A stretch of 64,000 bases of DNA from Arthrobotrys musiformis. Taxonomy: Eukaryota; Ascomycota; Orbiliomycetes; Orbiliales; Orbiliaceae. Below the pieces are notes generated by a model. The model was not told where the DNA came from. It saw only the letters and a program-made list of their open reading frames with translations, and did no database searches. This document shows, in pieces, positions 48,876 through 59,274 of this stretch; the first letter of the stretch is position 1, and every line of letters begins with the position of its first letter. The stretch lies in contig JAVHJL010000005.1 in assembly GCA_036971715.1 (NCBI GenBank), positions 1,674,001 through 1,738,000 on the forward strand, in the 5' to 3' direction. A program made the translations under genes and the position numbers.

Positions 48876-50720
48876 TCATGGACTGTTCCCATCAGAGGGT
48901 TGCCAACGGTGAACGATTGGCTCCCTCTTCTTTGGGAATTTCTTTTGAGCAGGGGTGACGGGGGCCGGCCTGGGGCGACTGGGGACCGAATAGCGAGAGG
49001 AGGTGCTGGTAGCAGCTGAAGAACTAGGCATCGTCTCGACGACTGCAACGGGGTAGACTCTTCGTTCGAGCCTGAGGTTACCCAATGCTTCACCGATCTC
49101 CTCAGTGCCGCCACCGCTGGAAGCACGCTCCCATTCGTCACCGGGGCCTCCGGGGTTCAGGGCGCTATGAGTTGTCGTTGCCTGTTTCTCTTGTTCCGCG
49201 AGAACCTCCTCGCGATCTGGGACTGGTCCGCCGTAGAGAACGTCGCTAAGGGTTCGAAGAGCCTCTGGCATGATTCTAGTGCCATAGTATTCGATGACCT
49301 CTTCCTCATTGATTGGTCTCCCAATGAAGTAGCGCATGATATGATTGCGAGCCATATCCTCACATTGAGTTTGTGAGGCCAAGTCCCACCATGGAGGGCG
49401 GGCAGGTTGGTTGGATCTCTGGATGTGGCGGAGGAAAGTGACAAATTCTTCCAAGTGAACGTTACCAGTGCTAGAGACTCGGTAACAACCAGCTTTGATG
49501 CCTGAGATCCTGTAGAGGCTTTCAACACGGAAGCGATAGCAGTCAATGAGACGTTCTAGAACCTGTAGCAACTTGTCAATAAATTGCATATTGGTGAATG
49601 AGTGGGGGGCATGGGGTGCGTGTATACTTCTTGATGGTCTTTTGGGGTGACGATCAACTCTCTGACTAGTGGCATTGGATTCCCCACCTTTGCCATTTCG
49701 ATGGCCCGGCCGATAGTGACCCTGTGGGCGGCGCAAACTTCCCTGTGCTTGCGAGAGGCGGCAGCTTTGCAACTCATGCTGCAATAGAATACAAGCTGAC
49801 ATTCAAAACAAATTTGGGAGGTAAAATCCTTCCCGCAGTTGTCGCAAGGACCACGTGGACGAGCTTGGGCTCGGGCACGCTTGTTCCTGTTGTTGTAATA
49901 TTGGGCGCCCGGACGGCCGCCACGATTCTGTGGCATGTTTCTGCCTCGTCGAAGGTTTCGGAGGCGACCAGTCTTGAGTTTTTGTCCCGCAGCTTTGAAT
50001 TCAGGAAAGTCAACGAAGTTCATCCACGAATATAAGTATGAAATGGAAGGGATACATACAATCGATAAATTTGAAGATGACATTGTGAATGGAACCAAGT
50101 CCCTTGAGGTCGCCGACCCAGCCATAGTAGCCCTGGGCACGTTTTTCAAAAGCAACAGAGGCAAAAGTTTTGCCGTTAGATTGGTCAAAATCCCTAGAAA
50201 TGTAGAGACGAGAGCGGTCATCTACGTTGCCCACGAGGGCAGCCAAAATTTCCAGATCTAGCTCAATGCCATCGGAGCGATGGATTCTATCCAGGACATC
50301 GCAGGCCTTGTGGAGCTGAAAATTTCCCTTGTAGATGGGGCCTGGCTCCCAACCAAGGTTGAATGCGTTGATAGCCATGTTTCTGAAGTTCTCGACATCA
50401 ACGTTGCGGGGGAACTCTCCGCACATGATGAAAGCGGCCCCGTGCTCAACAATGAAGGCGACCTCAGTCTGAAGGCGGCGGTTGGCTGGGTTGGCAAATT
50501 CCGAGTCAATGGCCAATATGAAGGACGGATGCTGGGTGTTGATGAACCGGATGGCATCATCGGCGGATCTGACAACGGTGAGGCCGACACCTTGCTTGAT
50601 CCTGAAGAGGAATTCGCCATGGCGGTGCAGGACGGACTCGCTTTCGGACCCGGAGCCGAGCATGATGACCAAGACCTCCGAGTCATCCGGAGTGTTTCTA
50701 AAGGCGCCTTTCCTAACCAT
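48876..50720 (-). CDS. MYND-type zinc-finger protein
   Basis: Minus-strand exons 50720-50060, 49992-49628 and 49562-48876 give 570 residues. A full MYND finger is visible: Cys270-x2-Cys273, Cys282-x2-Cys285, Cys291-x3-Cys295 and His303-x3-Cys307, with the FYCS motif. MYND fingers mediate protein-protein contacts in transcriptional regulators. A basic Arg/Asn/Gly-rich segment (about 225-268) precedes it. The N-terminal 220 residues look like a folded alpha/beta domain (LTVVRSADDAIRFINTQHPSFILAID, AFIVEHGAAFIMCGEF), which I do not recognise. The region after the finger is helical (VLERLIDCYRFRVESLYRISG), then a Ser/Pro/Arg-rich tail. There is no SET domain. Intron 2 has two possible donors: the one used here (49627, 65 nt) keeps a coherent helical stretch; gtgggg at about 49703 would remove about 25 residues. 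Confidence 0.75.
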
Positions 50721-51110
50721 TGTGAAGATGTGATGTCAAAAAATCTTGAGGTGAAAAGATTGACAGAGAATTGAGAAGGTAACTTTCTCAGAGTTTGTTA
50801 GAAGGAATGTTAGTGATGAAAGGAAGGATAGGAGGACGGATTGGTAGCCCTCAAAGCAGATAAGGAAGGGTAGACGGGAGAGGAAGAGGCGTGAGAACAA
50901 GAGGGGAGCAAGCTCGAGTGAGATTTTGAGATGATAATGATGACGGTGACGGGGAGATTCTGAAGCGAGACAACTGGCGGTGGCTATGTAGATTTGACGA
51001 TAGCTTCCGATGGAGGCGAATAGAGTACAAGCAGATAGTGATGATGAGGAGCAAGAAGGAGGATGATGATGAAGAGGAGGGGAGAGGAGGAGGAAGATGA
51101 GAGGAGGGGT

Positions 51111-51120
51111 CTTTATATAG
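51111..51120 (-). promoter_or_regulatory. TATA box of MYND gene
   Basis: On the minus strand the sequence reads CTATATAAAG, about 390 bases before the start codon and just upstream of a CT-rich tract typical of fungal start sites. Confidence 0.55.
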
Positions 51121-51379
51121 CCGAAATATGAGGAGAGTGCGTTACAGCCCGCGGGCGGGCAACCGCCTTGACACCCGTGACGGCGCTGGCCACGGTGAAG
51201 AGATCGCAGTGCATAGCGACGGACGTGGTGGTGGTGATTATATAAATCACGGAGGGGGTAGCGGGGACGGGGACGGTGACGATGAGACAGACACCAAAAG
51301 GGATGGGAAATGCGTTGTGGCCTGTTGGATATCCGGATTAGGCAACGCCCTTTTCGGGCAATTTCCAACGTCGGCCGTC

Positions 51380-51389
51380 GTGACGTCAC
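51380..51389. promoter_or_regulatory. CRE-type palindrome GTGACGTCAC
   Basis: A perfect 10-bp palindrome around TGACGTCA, the site for ATF/CREB-type bZIP factors (Atf1, Sko1 in fungi). It sits in the GC-rich centre of the divergent promoter, about 700 bases from the PIL1 start and 660 from the MYND start. Confidence 0.6.
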
Positions 51390-51543
51390 CGGGCCGCCCT
51401 TTCGTTGTGTCCGGTGCAGTTTGAATTTGCAATCGTCATCGTCTCCAGCAAGCGACCATCGATTATATCATCTCGTAGCACATCGCTGGTTTGGGCGCTT
51501 CCCGTTGGTTTTGGCTAGTCAGAGGTATGTAACTGTACAAGTT

Positions 51544-51551
51544 TATATAAA
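51544..51551 (+). promoter_or_regulatory. TATA box upstream of PIL1-like gene
   Basis: The sequence TATATAAA lies about 530 bases before the start codon; a CT-rich leader follows within 50 bases. A second TATA-like site (tttataaac, about 51893) is nearer to the start codon and may be used instead. Confidence 0.45.
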
Positions 51552-52079
51552 GCAGTCGTCTGGACCCGGAGACTTTTCCCGTTCGAATACTCTCTTTCCC
51601 TCCTTTCTCTTCCGCCTCCTTTCTCGCTCCATCGTCCTCTCCCACGCCAATAACCATCTCCAGTCTGCCTATTGGTATCGATATTAATATCTTTTTTCTA
51701 AAGGATCGGACCCAGGATCAGGCTGCGGACAGGGACCAGCAAAGGTGACTGGCCAAGCCAAGTTAAGCGGTGTTTCATCTGGCGCGGAAACCACCACGCC
51801 CAACACAAACCACTGGCCGTCTCATCTCCACCTGCTATTTACACATCATCACCAACTGTCCACGGCGCCTGTTACAGCCCCGTTTCAGCTTCCTTTATAA
51901 ACCTGCTCTTACCTACTGCTCAACCTCTTAAACCATGTAAGTTCTCTTTCTTCTTCTTCATTTCATTTCATCCTCTTCTTCTTCTCCCATTATCGCTATT
52001 ACTTTTAATATACATCATATAATCCATAATATCCCATAATCCATCTTCTCTTCATTCATATAATTATAAAAATTTAAAA

Positions 52080-53175
52080 ATGTCCCACCCCCCACCATAC
52101 TCCGCCCACAAGTTCTTTTCCAGGCGGAATCAGGAACCCGCCGAATACCCACCAGGCTACACCCCCGGCGGCCTCTTCACCAAATACGCTAACACCAGCG
52201 AAAAAAGGAACCGCTCCCTCTCCCTCCGGTCCAAGAAGACCCAGGGCAATGACTCCGCCGGAGTCACCGGTTCCACCGGCCGTAGATTCGGTTTCGCCTC
52301 AATGAGGGCTAGTACCCAACCCGAGCTCTCCAAGAAGCTCTATCGTCTGTACGTCCCCTCCCCAATCCCTAGATCCCCAAAAATGCGATACTAACAGAAA
52401 ACAAAGCATCAAATCCGAAAACCACGTAATAAGCGCCCACACCTCCGCCGGCCGCGAACAAATCTCCATAGCCTCCCAACTCTCCGACTGGGGCCTCTCA
52501 ACCAACGACGACGCCATCTCCGACATCTCGGACAAAATCGGCGTCATGCTCTCCGAGCTCGGAGAACTCGAAATCACCTACGCCCAAAACCTCGAGGACT
52601 TTAGATCCGTCCTCAAATCCGTCAGAAACGTCGAAGCTTCCGTCCAACCCAGCCGCGACAAACGTGCCAAAATCACAGATGAAATCCAACGGTTGAAGTA
52701 TAAAGAACCGCAATCTCCAAAGTTGGTACAATTGGAACAGGAGCTCGTGAGGGCCGAGGCGGAGAATTTGGTAGCGGAGGCGCAGCTTTCCAATGTCACC
52801 CGTCAAAAGCTTAAAGAAGCCTACGCATCACACTTTGCGGCGGTGGTAGAACGCTCGCAGAAACAGGAGATTCTGGCGAAACACTCCAGACGTTTGTTGG
52901 CGCTTTTGGACGATACCCCCGTCGTTCCGGGGGATGCTAGACCGGCGTATGACATGGAAAGAGACGCGAGGCAGATTCTGGCAGATGCGGAAGAGGATTT
53001 GAGGAATTGGACGTTGGAGCTGGAGGAGGTCCCCACGAACGCTAGTTTGGATGCCGGCGCCATGCCCAGTAGTGTTGTTTCGCCTCTTAACGGTGGGAAT
53101 GGGGCGGGGAATGGAGAGAGGGTTACGCTTCAGGGGAGTGATGCTGGGGAATCGAAGGAGGAAGTCGTCGTTTAA
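52080..53175 (+). CDS. PIL1: Eisosome core protein, Pil1/Lsp1 family
   Basis: Pil1-type proteins form the BAR-domain scaffold of eisosomes, furrows under the plasma membrane that organise transporters and lipid signalling. Exons 52080-52348 and 52407-53175 (intron 58 nt, actaac branch site) give 345 residues, the normal size. After an N-terminal arm (HKFFSRRN, FASMRASTQPELSKKLYRLIKSEN) the F-BAR-like core follows: the family signatures SVQPSRDKRAKITDEIQRLKYKEPQSPKL and LEQELVRAEAENLVAEAQLSN are almost identical to the yeast proteins. Residues up to about 275 form the helical core; an acidic, Gly/Asn-rich tail ends EEVVV. The N-terminus differs from the common form and is rich in Ser/Thr, so this could be a second paralogue in the genome. 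No defect was seen. Confidence 0.93.
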
Positions 53176-53752
53176 TATTGTTTTTCAAAAAGCGAGGAAT
53201 TTGGGATTCTTTGGTTGGTGTTTTTTTTTTGTGGAATTGTTTACTGGACCTGGCGTTTTAACTCTATAACCTCTCTACCGTCTTCTGCTGGGTTTCTTTT
53301 TTTAAAATTAGTTATATGGGAAGCTCTTGTTTTTGCTTTTGGCTTCCTGGCTTTCGTCGCTGCTTGATTCGCAGTGACCTTTTTTGTTTTATGCCCTTTT
53401 AGCCTCCGTTTTTATAGCTCTCCGAAGAGCCTTCTCGATATGATCAAATCAAAGCTCAAGCACACAATTATAAAATAAAAACCATCAAGAAATTCCGATT
53501 AAAATCCGTACCATTGTTTTTGATTCTATACTAGCTACATACGGTGCCAAAAAGGGCATAGATATGATATCATCCAGCCATCGAGAGAAAAAAGAGGACT
53601 CCACACTCCGCAAGTCATTGAGAGAGAAAAACGGTAGAAAGCCAAAATAAAAAGCCAGGGTCGTATTAATACACATAAGAAGGGGGTGGCTCGTTGGTAT
53701 AAAAATAAATAAAAAATGAAATGTGAATAGCCGTCAAAAAGGACCAAGCATC
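53176..53752. other. Convergent 3' regions, PIL1-like and Ssr4-like genes
   Basis: T-rich tracts (53220-53310) follow the PIL1-like stop, and A-rich plus-strand sequence (53690-53720) lies next to the Ssr4-like stop. These are the two 3' UTRs. No gene was recognised. Confidence 0.5.
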
Positions 53753-55426
53753 CTACATGAACTGATCCGTGAATGATTCTTCCGCACCGAGAAGATCCAT
53801 AACCTCGGCTGCCGCCCCACCGTTGACGAAATCAAAGTCGTCGAGGTCGTCACCGCCGGTCATGCCCTCAGGTATACTATCTTCCCCGGGAACGGTGGGG
53901 GGTTCTTCTAGTTTCGATGGCGTGGAGAACTGCTGTAACGGATTCGGCGTGAGGGATTTGCCGGGTTCTGCGGTTGCTGGGAGGGGGGTTGGAAGGCCTG
54001 GTGTGGGGTTTCGAGAGCTGGGGCCTGTTGGGAAGGCTGGTGATGGGGATGGGATTGCGAACGGCGATAGGCCTGGTGTGCCGATGCTGCTGCCGGGAGC
54101 TTGGGATGGTGGTTGCGGTGGTGGTTGTTGTGACTGTGGTATAGGGTGGGAGGTAGATGTCGTCGCGGGTATGGGTTCGGCATCGGTCATCGGTGTATCC
54201 TCTGTGGCGTTGTTATTGCTACTATTATCACCGGCCGGGGCAGTGGAATGTTGGGCGCCTTCAGGAGGAGGAGAGGATCCTAGGTTGGTTTTCTGAATTA
54301 CCACGGGGACAAGGTACCTAGCGGTATCGGGGGAGGAGGTACTTTCAACTTGGGCGACACCCGCCATTTTATCCGCATTTTGGTCCGTCTGACCGTTGTC
54401 GGCGGCATTGTTCGCGGAGGAGGAAGCGGCAGTAGTTTTTTCTGCTGTTGCGGCTGCAGCTGCGGTCGCCGCAGCCTGCGCTGCTGCTTGCTCTGCTTGC
54501 TTAGCGGCTGCGGCTTGTTGAGCTGCCTGCTGAGCAGCTTGGGCAGCTTGAGCGGCTTTCTGTTGTTCCTCGTACTCAGCGAGTTCCGGTTGAGGGTTTA
54601 TCACGTGGACCATCTCGCGTTCTATGATCTTGCAATCGTACATTGTTTCGAATTCCTGGACGATTTCATCTAGCGGACGGGCGTTGGGGACTTGATGGGA
54701 GGGGTCCAACGGGGCGGGAGTGACCAAGTCATACTTGATCTCATCCGGGGTTGGAGGGATGGATCGGACTTCGTTGATGAGAGTTCCTAGGCGTTTTATC
54801 TTGCCGAAAGCTTGGAGTTCTAATTGATGCTTCCGCTGCATTTCCTCCATCTCGTCATTCATCTTCGATTGGTTCTTCTCGAAACGCTCGTTCATCAATG
54901 CTACAGCGCCGCGGAGGGATTCGCCATTGGATGGTTTCCCATCCTTCTCGAAGACGCCGTCGACCAACGGTTTGAGCCAGCTCCCGAGCAATTCGATACC
55001 GATTGAGCCCGGTTCGATGTTGGAGATGTTGTGAGTGCTGGAGATGACTTGCTCAAGCCATTCATGATGCTGTTTATAGCGCTGGGTGGCAAGCTCTCTA
55101 GGAGGAATGTGGTCGAGGACGTCACCACGCGATGTGTCCTCCTCGTCCTCGACGGAGTCTATTGCGGCAGCCATCATTGGGTTGGTCGGACCGGCAGAGG
55201 CCATGGATTGGGAGGTTCTCTGGCGCTTAGCGGTCGAAGGACCAGCTGGGGTCTGGGGCATCATCTGAGGGGGCATGGCGTAGTGGGGTCCCGGGGTGGG
55301 TTGGCCACGCTGTTGGGGGGGGCGAGTGGGAGTTTGCATCATTTGGGGATGAGGTTGATGATGCTGTTGCATGTACTGAGGGGGATGATGGGGAGAGTTG
55401 TAGTACGGGACGCCTTGGGGCATCAT
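53753..55426 (-). CDS. SWI/SNF-RSC subunit Ssr4-like, C-terminal half only
   Basis: Ssr4 is a fungal subunit of the SWI/SNF and RSC chromatin remodellers. This single-exon frame of 557 residues holds the family's C-terminal domain: an EDEEDTSRGDVLDHIPPREL block followed by RYKQHHEWLEQVISS (residues 94-160), then a coiled coil (about 175-220) and a DEIVQEFETMYDCKIIERE segment (253-272). An Ala/Gln-rich run (290-340) and a Pro/Ser/Thr-rich tail with an acidic end (DDLDDFDFVNGG...) follow. Residues 1-70 are Gln/Pro/His-rich. Other Ssr4 proteins begin with a separate folded N-terminal domain of about 200 residues; I found no exon for it between 55427 and the next gene. Either the gene is a genuine short form or the N-terminal part lies elsewhere. 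Family call is by recognised motif pattern, not by alignment. Confidence 0.7.
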   Translation of the reverse strand: MMPQGVPYYNSPHHPPQYMQQHHQPHPQMMQTPTRPPQQRGQPTPGPHYAMPPQMMPQTPAGPSTAKRQRTSQSMASAGPTNPMMAAAIDSVEDEEDTSRGDVLDHIPPRELATQRYKQHHEWLEQVISSTHNISNIEPGSIGIELLGSWLKPLVDGVFEKDGKPSNGESLRGAVALMNERFEKNQSKMNDEMEEMQRKHQLELQAFGKIKRLGTLINEVRSIPPTPDEIKYDLVTPAPLDPSHQVPNARPLDEIVQEFETMYDCKIIEREMVHVINPQPELAEYEEQQKAAQAAQAAQQAAQQAAAAKQAEQAAAQAAATAAAAATAEKTTAASSSANNAADNGQTDQNADKMAGVAQVESTSSPDTARYLVPVVIQKTNLGSSPPPEGAQHSTAPAGDNSSNNNATEDTPMTDAEPIPATTSTSHPIPQSQQPPPQPPSQAPGSSIGTPGLSPFAIPSPSPAFPTGPSSRNPTPGLPTPLPATAEPGKSLTPNPLQQFSTPSKLEEPPTVPGEDSIPEGMTGGDDLDDFDFVNGGAAAEVMDLLGAEESFTDQFM

Positions 55427-56413
55427 TTTGGGTTTTCCTTTGGCGGTTAAGTAGGGGAAGGAAAAAAAAGAAAGCTAAAAGCTAAACGGCAATATGGAAG
55501 AAAAATAAAAAATAAAAAAAAGGTGGAAAAAGGGATAGCCCAGATCCTGTAGCACGGCGCACTATGTGCACTATGGATGTACTAAGAAAGTATGTCCGTA
55601 CGTAGGTATGGAGGCTACCTGTACGGTGGGAAGGGGTGACCCAGGTCGATGGTGGATCTTGTCAGACTTGGGAGAAATCCGGCCGACGGGGGAGTGATTG
55701 GACGGATGGGGGCGAAGCGAGCGATGTCCAGAACGGCTTAGATGTCCACCTACTAGCAAGTGAGCAGCAACTACGGTCGAGGACGGAGGATTCTTTTGGG
55801 AAGGAGCTCGGCCAGCTGGCGCGTGTTTCTCGCGGTGGAAGCTCGAGGGATCCTGGGAATCTTGAGGCTTCGAAGCTTGGGAGAGAGGAGGATGGTGTGG
55901 TTTCGCGATGGAACTAGTTCGCGTTAGCATGTGGTTGGTCTTGTGGAGCGGTTTGGCGTCCAAGGCATGCAGCAACATCTGAATCGAAGCAGCTGGTAGA
56001 TGGATTGATTGATATGGTCCTCGAACTTACATGGACTCGGTATGGTACCGGGGGCAATAGCGATGCTCGATTGACTGATGGTATCCCACTCGCGATGGAG
56101 GCTTTTGAAGCTGAAGTTCGAAGTTGAAGATGAAGTCGAGATGAGGTTGATGTTGTCTCAGCCAGGCAATTGGAGAGGAAGAGCGGCTGTTGTTGTTTGA
56201 AGCCGGTTTGTGTTGAGGCGACGTTGGTAAATGTCAAACATCCAACACTGCAACACATTCTCGGAATTACCACACAACACATAATCCCCACAGACAGGTC
56301 CCGTTTCACGAGAACACTCTCGACGCTTCAGTACGTACCTCTCATCATCATTTATCCCGTTCACGCTCTTCACCCACGTCTTCATCAAGAAACCAATACG
56401 ATCATCAGTCAAG
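55427..56413. other. Divergent promoter, Ssr4-like and F-box genes
   Basis: A-rich leader lies beside the Ssr4-like start (55440-55525). Minus-strand frames 55571-55978 and 55914-56309 are open for 130 codons, but their Ser/Pro/His-rich products match no part of the Ssr4 N-terminal domain. They are judged accidental. The F-box leader is likely 56250-56413. Confidence 0.5.
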
Positions 56414-57943
56414 ATGGCTGGCTTCAACGACCTTCCTAACGAGCTCAAGCTCGAAATCGCCCAGTGGCTCCCAAAGGATGCTAAAAAATTATTCGCTCAC
56501 TGCTCCAAGACGATCTACAAACTCACATTCGGCCTGCGTTTTAAGGGCGTCATCTTAAGCGACGCTGGGATCAAGGCCTTCAAGGATTGTGGCTTGTATG
56601 CTGGTCTACGAAGCACTATCAAGTATGTCGTTCCTGCCGTATATTGGTTCAATAAAGTGTTACTTCGCGAGCGGATATCTGATGCTGACTATCAATCTAG
56701 ACGTGTCTGCTTCAGAGGGCCCGGGGATTTTGGAACTGTCCTAAACAAGACTACCCTGAACCTCGAGGGCATCTGCGACTCAATCGGGTCTTTACCTCTC
56801 TTCCCAAACATTCGAGAGCTGGTTGTTATCTACTCAATCCCTTCTTCCATGGAGGGAAACATCTTCCTCGCTCTCACGGAAAAACTCGCTGGCTGCAAAA
56901 ACCTCGAGAATTTATGCCTAATAGTACCCCAGATCAAGGTAGTACCGGGGTCCTACCATGTATTCCACGAGGCGCTGTCACAGTCTGCTCAAGATCTACT
57001 AGGACCGTATCTCGACCAGGATGCGGTCTGGACGAGATCGATGCAGATGTCCACGGGAATGGTACTACCGAATCTGAAACTTGTGGAAATCGTCCACCCG
57101 TCTATTACCAGCCCCCTTGGTGACCTCGACAGTCCGGCTTGCAAGAAAGCTGGGTTTTATTATACCGTCTTCGCTATGGCGGTTACCCCCAAGCTTACCT
57201 GGCTGCGAGTTGATACAGAAGCCGCGCTGGAAACGGCAAGCAAGTCCTCTCAGACGAGTAGCGACAACGAAGGACCATTGAGCCGCGCACTTCGAAGCAA
57301 ATTCTCAAATATCACGTGGTTGAAGACTGCCCAACCCATCGCTCCAACAAATTCGGATATCGATATCCTCGCGGTAAGATTTCCAAATCTGGGGGATCTG
57401 GAAGTACGCACTATGAATGGGTTGGGAGGTCTCATCCCGCCGCATCCGTACTCGGGGATTACCGGATTGCGAAAACTGGAGTTTGCGAGGTTGCCGTGGC
57501 CGACGAATATGGGTCGCCAAGTGATGCAGGTCAAGCAACTGACGGACCAGGTGGTCAGGTGGAAGAAGGCGGGGATGGGTTGTCTGAAGGAGTTATGTTT
57601 TAAGGGAAGGGTACGAGTTGAGATGGAGGTGGAGATTCATATTTGGGAGCCTGCGGAGGCCTGGTACAAGTTTTTTGTGGATGAGAAAGATGGGGAACAG
57701 TGGGTTTATTGGAAACTGACTGGGGGTCATCTGCTGAGGAAATACCGTCACTTTGGGATCAAGTTTAAGCTTGGAGATCAGGGTGACGACGATAGTGATG
57801 ACGATGATGGGGGTGGAAATGGGGGTCAGGATGGGTATGACGGTATGCTTGATGATGGGGTTGACTTCGTCTTGTGGGGCCGTCGCCGGCTTGGGGATGA
57901 GGACGAGGACGAGGACATCGATGGGGATGCAAGTGATGATTAA
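56414..57943 (+). CDS. F-box-like protein with acidic tail
   Basis: Residues 4-39 (FNDLPNELKLEIAQWLPKDAKKLFAHC...) match an F-box-like motif, so the protein probably links substrates to an SCF ubiquitin ligase through Skp1. The rest is a leucine-rich, repeat-like C-terminal region (LPLFPNIRELVVIYS, KNLENLCLIVP, FPNLGDLEVRTM, GITGLRKLEF) typical of fungal F-box receptors, ending in a strongly Asp/Glu-rich tail. Two exons are proposed: 56414-56622 and 56701-57943 (483 residues). The intron 56623-56700 has a strong donor (aa/gtatgt), a gctgac branch site and a tctag acceptor. Because it is 78 nt long with no stop codon, a 509-residue read-through product is equally open. The spliced junction reads STIKRVCFRGPG. 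Confidence 0.75.
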   Translation: MAGFNDLPNELKLEIAQWLPKDAKKLFAHCSKTIYKLTFGLRFKGVILSDAGIKAFKDCGLYAGLRSTIKYVVPAVYWFNKVLLRERISDADYQSRRVCFRGPGDFGTVLNKTTLNLEGICDSIGSLPLFPNIRELVVIYSIPSSMEGNIFLALTEKLAGCKNLENLCLIVPQIKVVPGSYHVFHEALSQSAQDLLGPYLDQDAVWTRSMQMSTGMVLPNLKLVEIVHPSITSPLGDLDSPACKKAGFYYTVFAMAVTPKLTWLRVDTEAALETASKSSQTSSDNEGPLSRALRSKFSNITWLKTAQPIAPTNSDIDILAVRFPNLGDLEVRTMNGLGGLIPPHPYSGITGLRKLEFARLPWPTNMGRQVMQVKQLTDQVVRWKKAGMGCLKELCFKGRVRVEMEVEIHIWEPAEAWYKFFVDEKDGEQWVYWKLTGGHLLRKYRHFGIKFKLGDQGDDDSDDDDGGGNGGQDGYDGMLDDGVDFVLWGRRRLGDEDEDEDIDGDASDD

Positions 57944-59274
57944 TACGGGTATTGATTATAATATGGGTCTGGTTACGAGCGCTGACTAATACAAGCCAGC
58001 GATGTCTGCACACATGTACTTAAGTTACTTTCAACGAGATGGATTGAGGGATCGCGTGTTGGAGACGTGGTAGTGTGCGTGTGTTTTAACAATTATTACC
58101 TTTTTCGGACGAATACCAGAGCCGAGTTGAATGGAGCCTAGTGTCGAGTCGAGAGACTCAGATGACCCCAGTACATTAGTATACATATAGTATGTATGCA
58201 TGCATGCATTGGTCGACAGGCCAGCGCAGAGATCAATCAATCAGCTACGATCAATGGCATAGCCCTAATAACATTAGCTGCGAAGTATAGTGTACTTGTA
58301 TGCTACTTGCAGGCAGGGAGCTGTCAGTCCAGGCAGGCAAGACATCACAGTACTTGGTATTATGCAGCCATCCTTCCCACACCCTAGTATACCCTCCATC
58401 CATCCCATCGATTCGACCCCGCTCTGCTCTTCTCTTCTCTGCTGTGTCGTGCACTGACCTGTTGATGCTGTGACTATAATATTCTAAAATATCCCGGGTG
58501 TATACATATATTCCTGTCTGCCCGGTCGGCTTCAACGATATTATATAGTATAGTATAGTAGTATATAGTAGTAGAGAGCAGTGGTGTGAATGGTGGTGCA
58601 GCGGGTGAAACAGCGAGCAGGAAGTGTGGGTGTCCCTGAGAGTTTCAAGATCAGTGTATTCGTGGTGGTCCGTAGTTACAGAGGATGTACTCTGGACTGC
58701 CGATAAGAGGAACTGCTCGCAACCCGCAACCCGCAACCAAGGGAACAGGGGCTAACAACTCCCAACTTAACTCTGTTGCTGCCCCGACAGTCTGTGGCTG
58801 TTCCGGAAGAAGAAGAATTCATTTTCAGACATTTCATTCTCACCGCGACAACATTCTTTTCCTTTCCCTCCTCTTTTCATCCTTTTCATCCCCTCTCCAT
58901 TCTCTCGGCCTGTTTTAATATCTCCATTCTCCATTCCTCCTTATTACTATTACTATTACTCTTATTATTACTATCACCACTATCAACTATCACGGTTAAT
59001 AGATATCAGACTGGTATCGCCGGTATCGTACTAATACAATATCGTCGTTTCGGGCAGCGTCAACATGCTGCTTGTTTGGTTGTAGTTAGCGGCAACAAGT
59101 TTCCCCCTGTCGACTTCTCCTGGCTCCCAACAGCAGTCGATAACAATAATAACAAAACCTCACCACCACCACCACCACTACTACTACCACCGCTGCATCG
59201 CCCGTTGATAGTTCACCCTCCCCTTCAATCAAGATCGCAGGCCGACGACGGCTACCTGGAATAGTCCGTCAGAT
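57944..59274. other. Intergenic, F-box to KAR9
   Basis: Holds the F-box 3' UTR and the KAR9 promoter and leader. A short GCAT-rich palindrome (atgcatgcatgcat) lies at 58196-58210, and TATAGTA-type repeats at 58541-58573. CT-rich sequence at 58850-58960 and CAC/ACC-rich sequence at 59160-59220 precede the start codon and fit a leader. No gene was recognised. Confidence 0.5.

Larger units (their letters stand above)
50721..52079. promoter_or_regulatory. Divergent promoter, MYND gene and PIL1-like gene
   Basis: A 1.36-kb region separates the two start codons. On the MYND side there is a polypurine tract on the plus strand (51051-51110, so CT-rich on the coding strand), next to a TATA box. The centre (51120-51430) is GC-rich and includes a perfect CRE palindrome. 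On the PIL1 side there is a TATA box at 51544 and a CT-rich leader from 51590. An in-frame gene was not found. Confidence 0.55.

Noticed and set aside
55571..56309. Minus-strand frames upstream of the Ssr4-like gene as its missing N-terminal domain
   Set aside because: Products are Ser/Pro/His-rich and lack the hydrophobic and Trp/Asp/Gly pattern of the Ssr4 N-terminal domain; no splice sites join them in frame.
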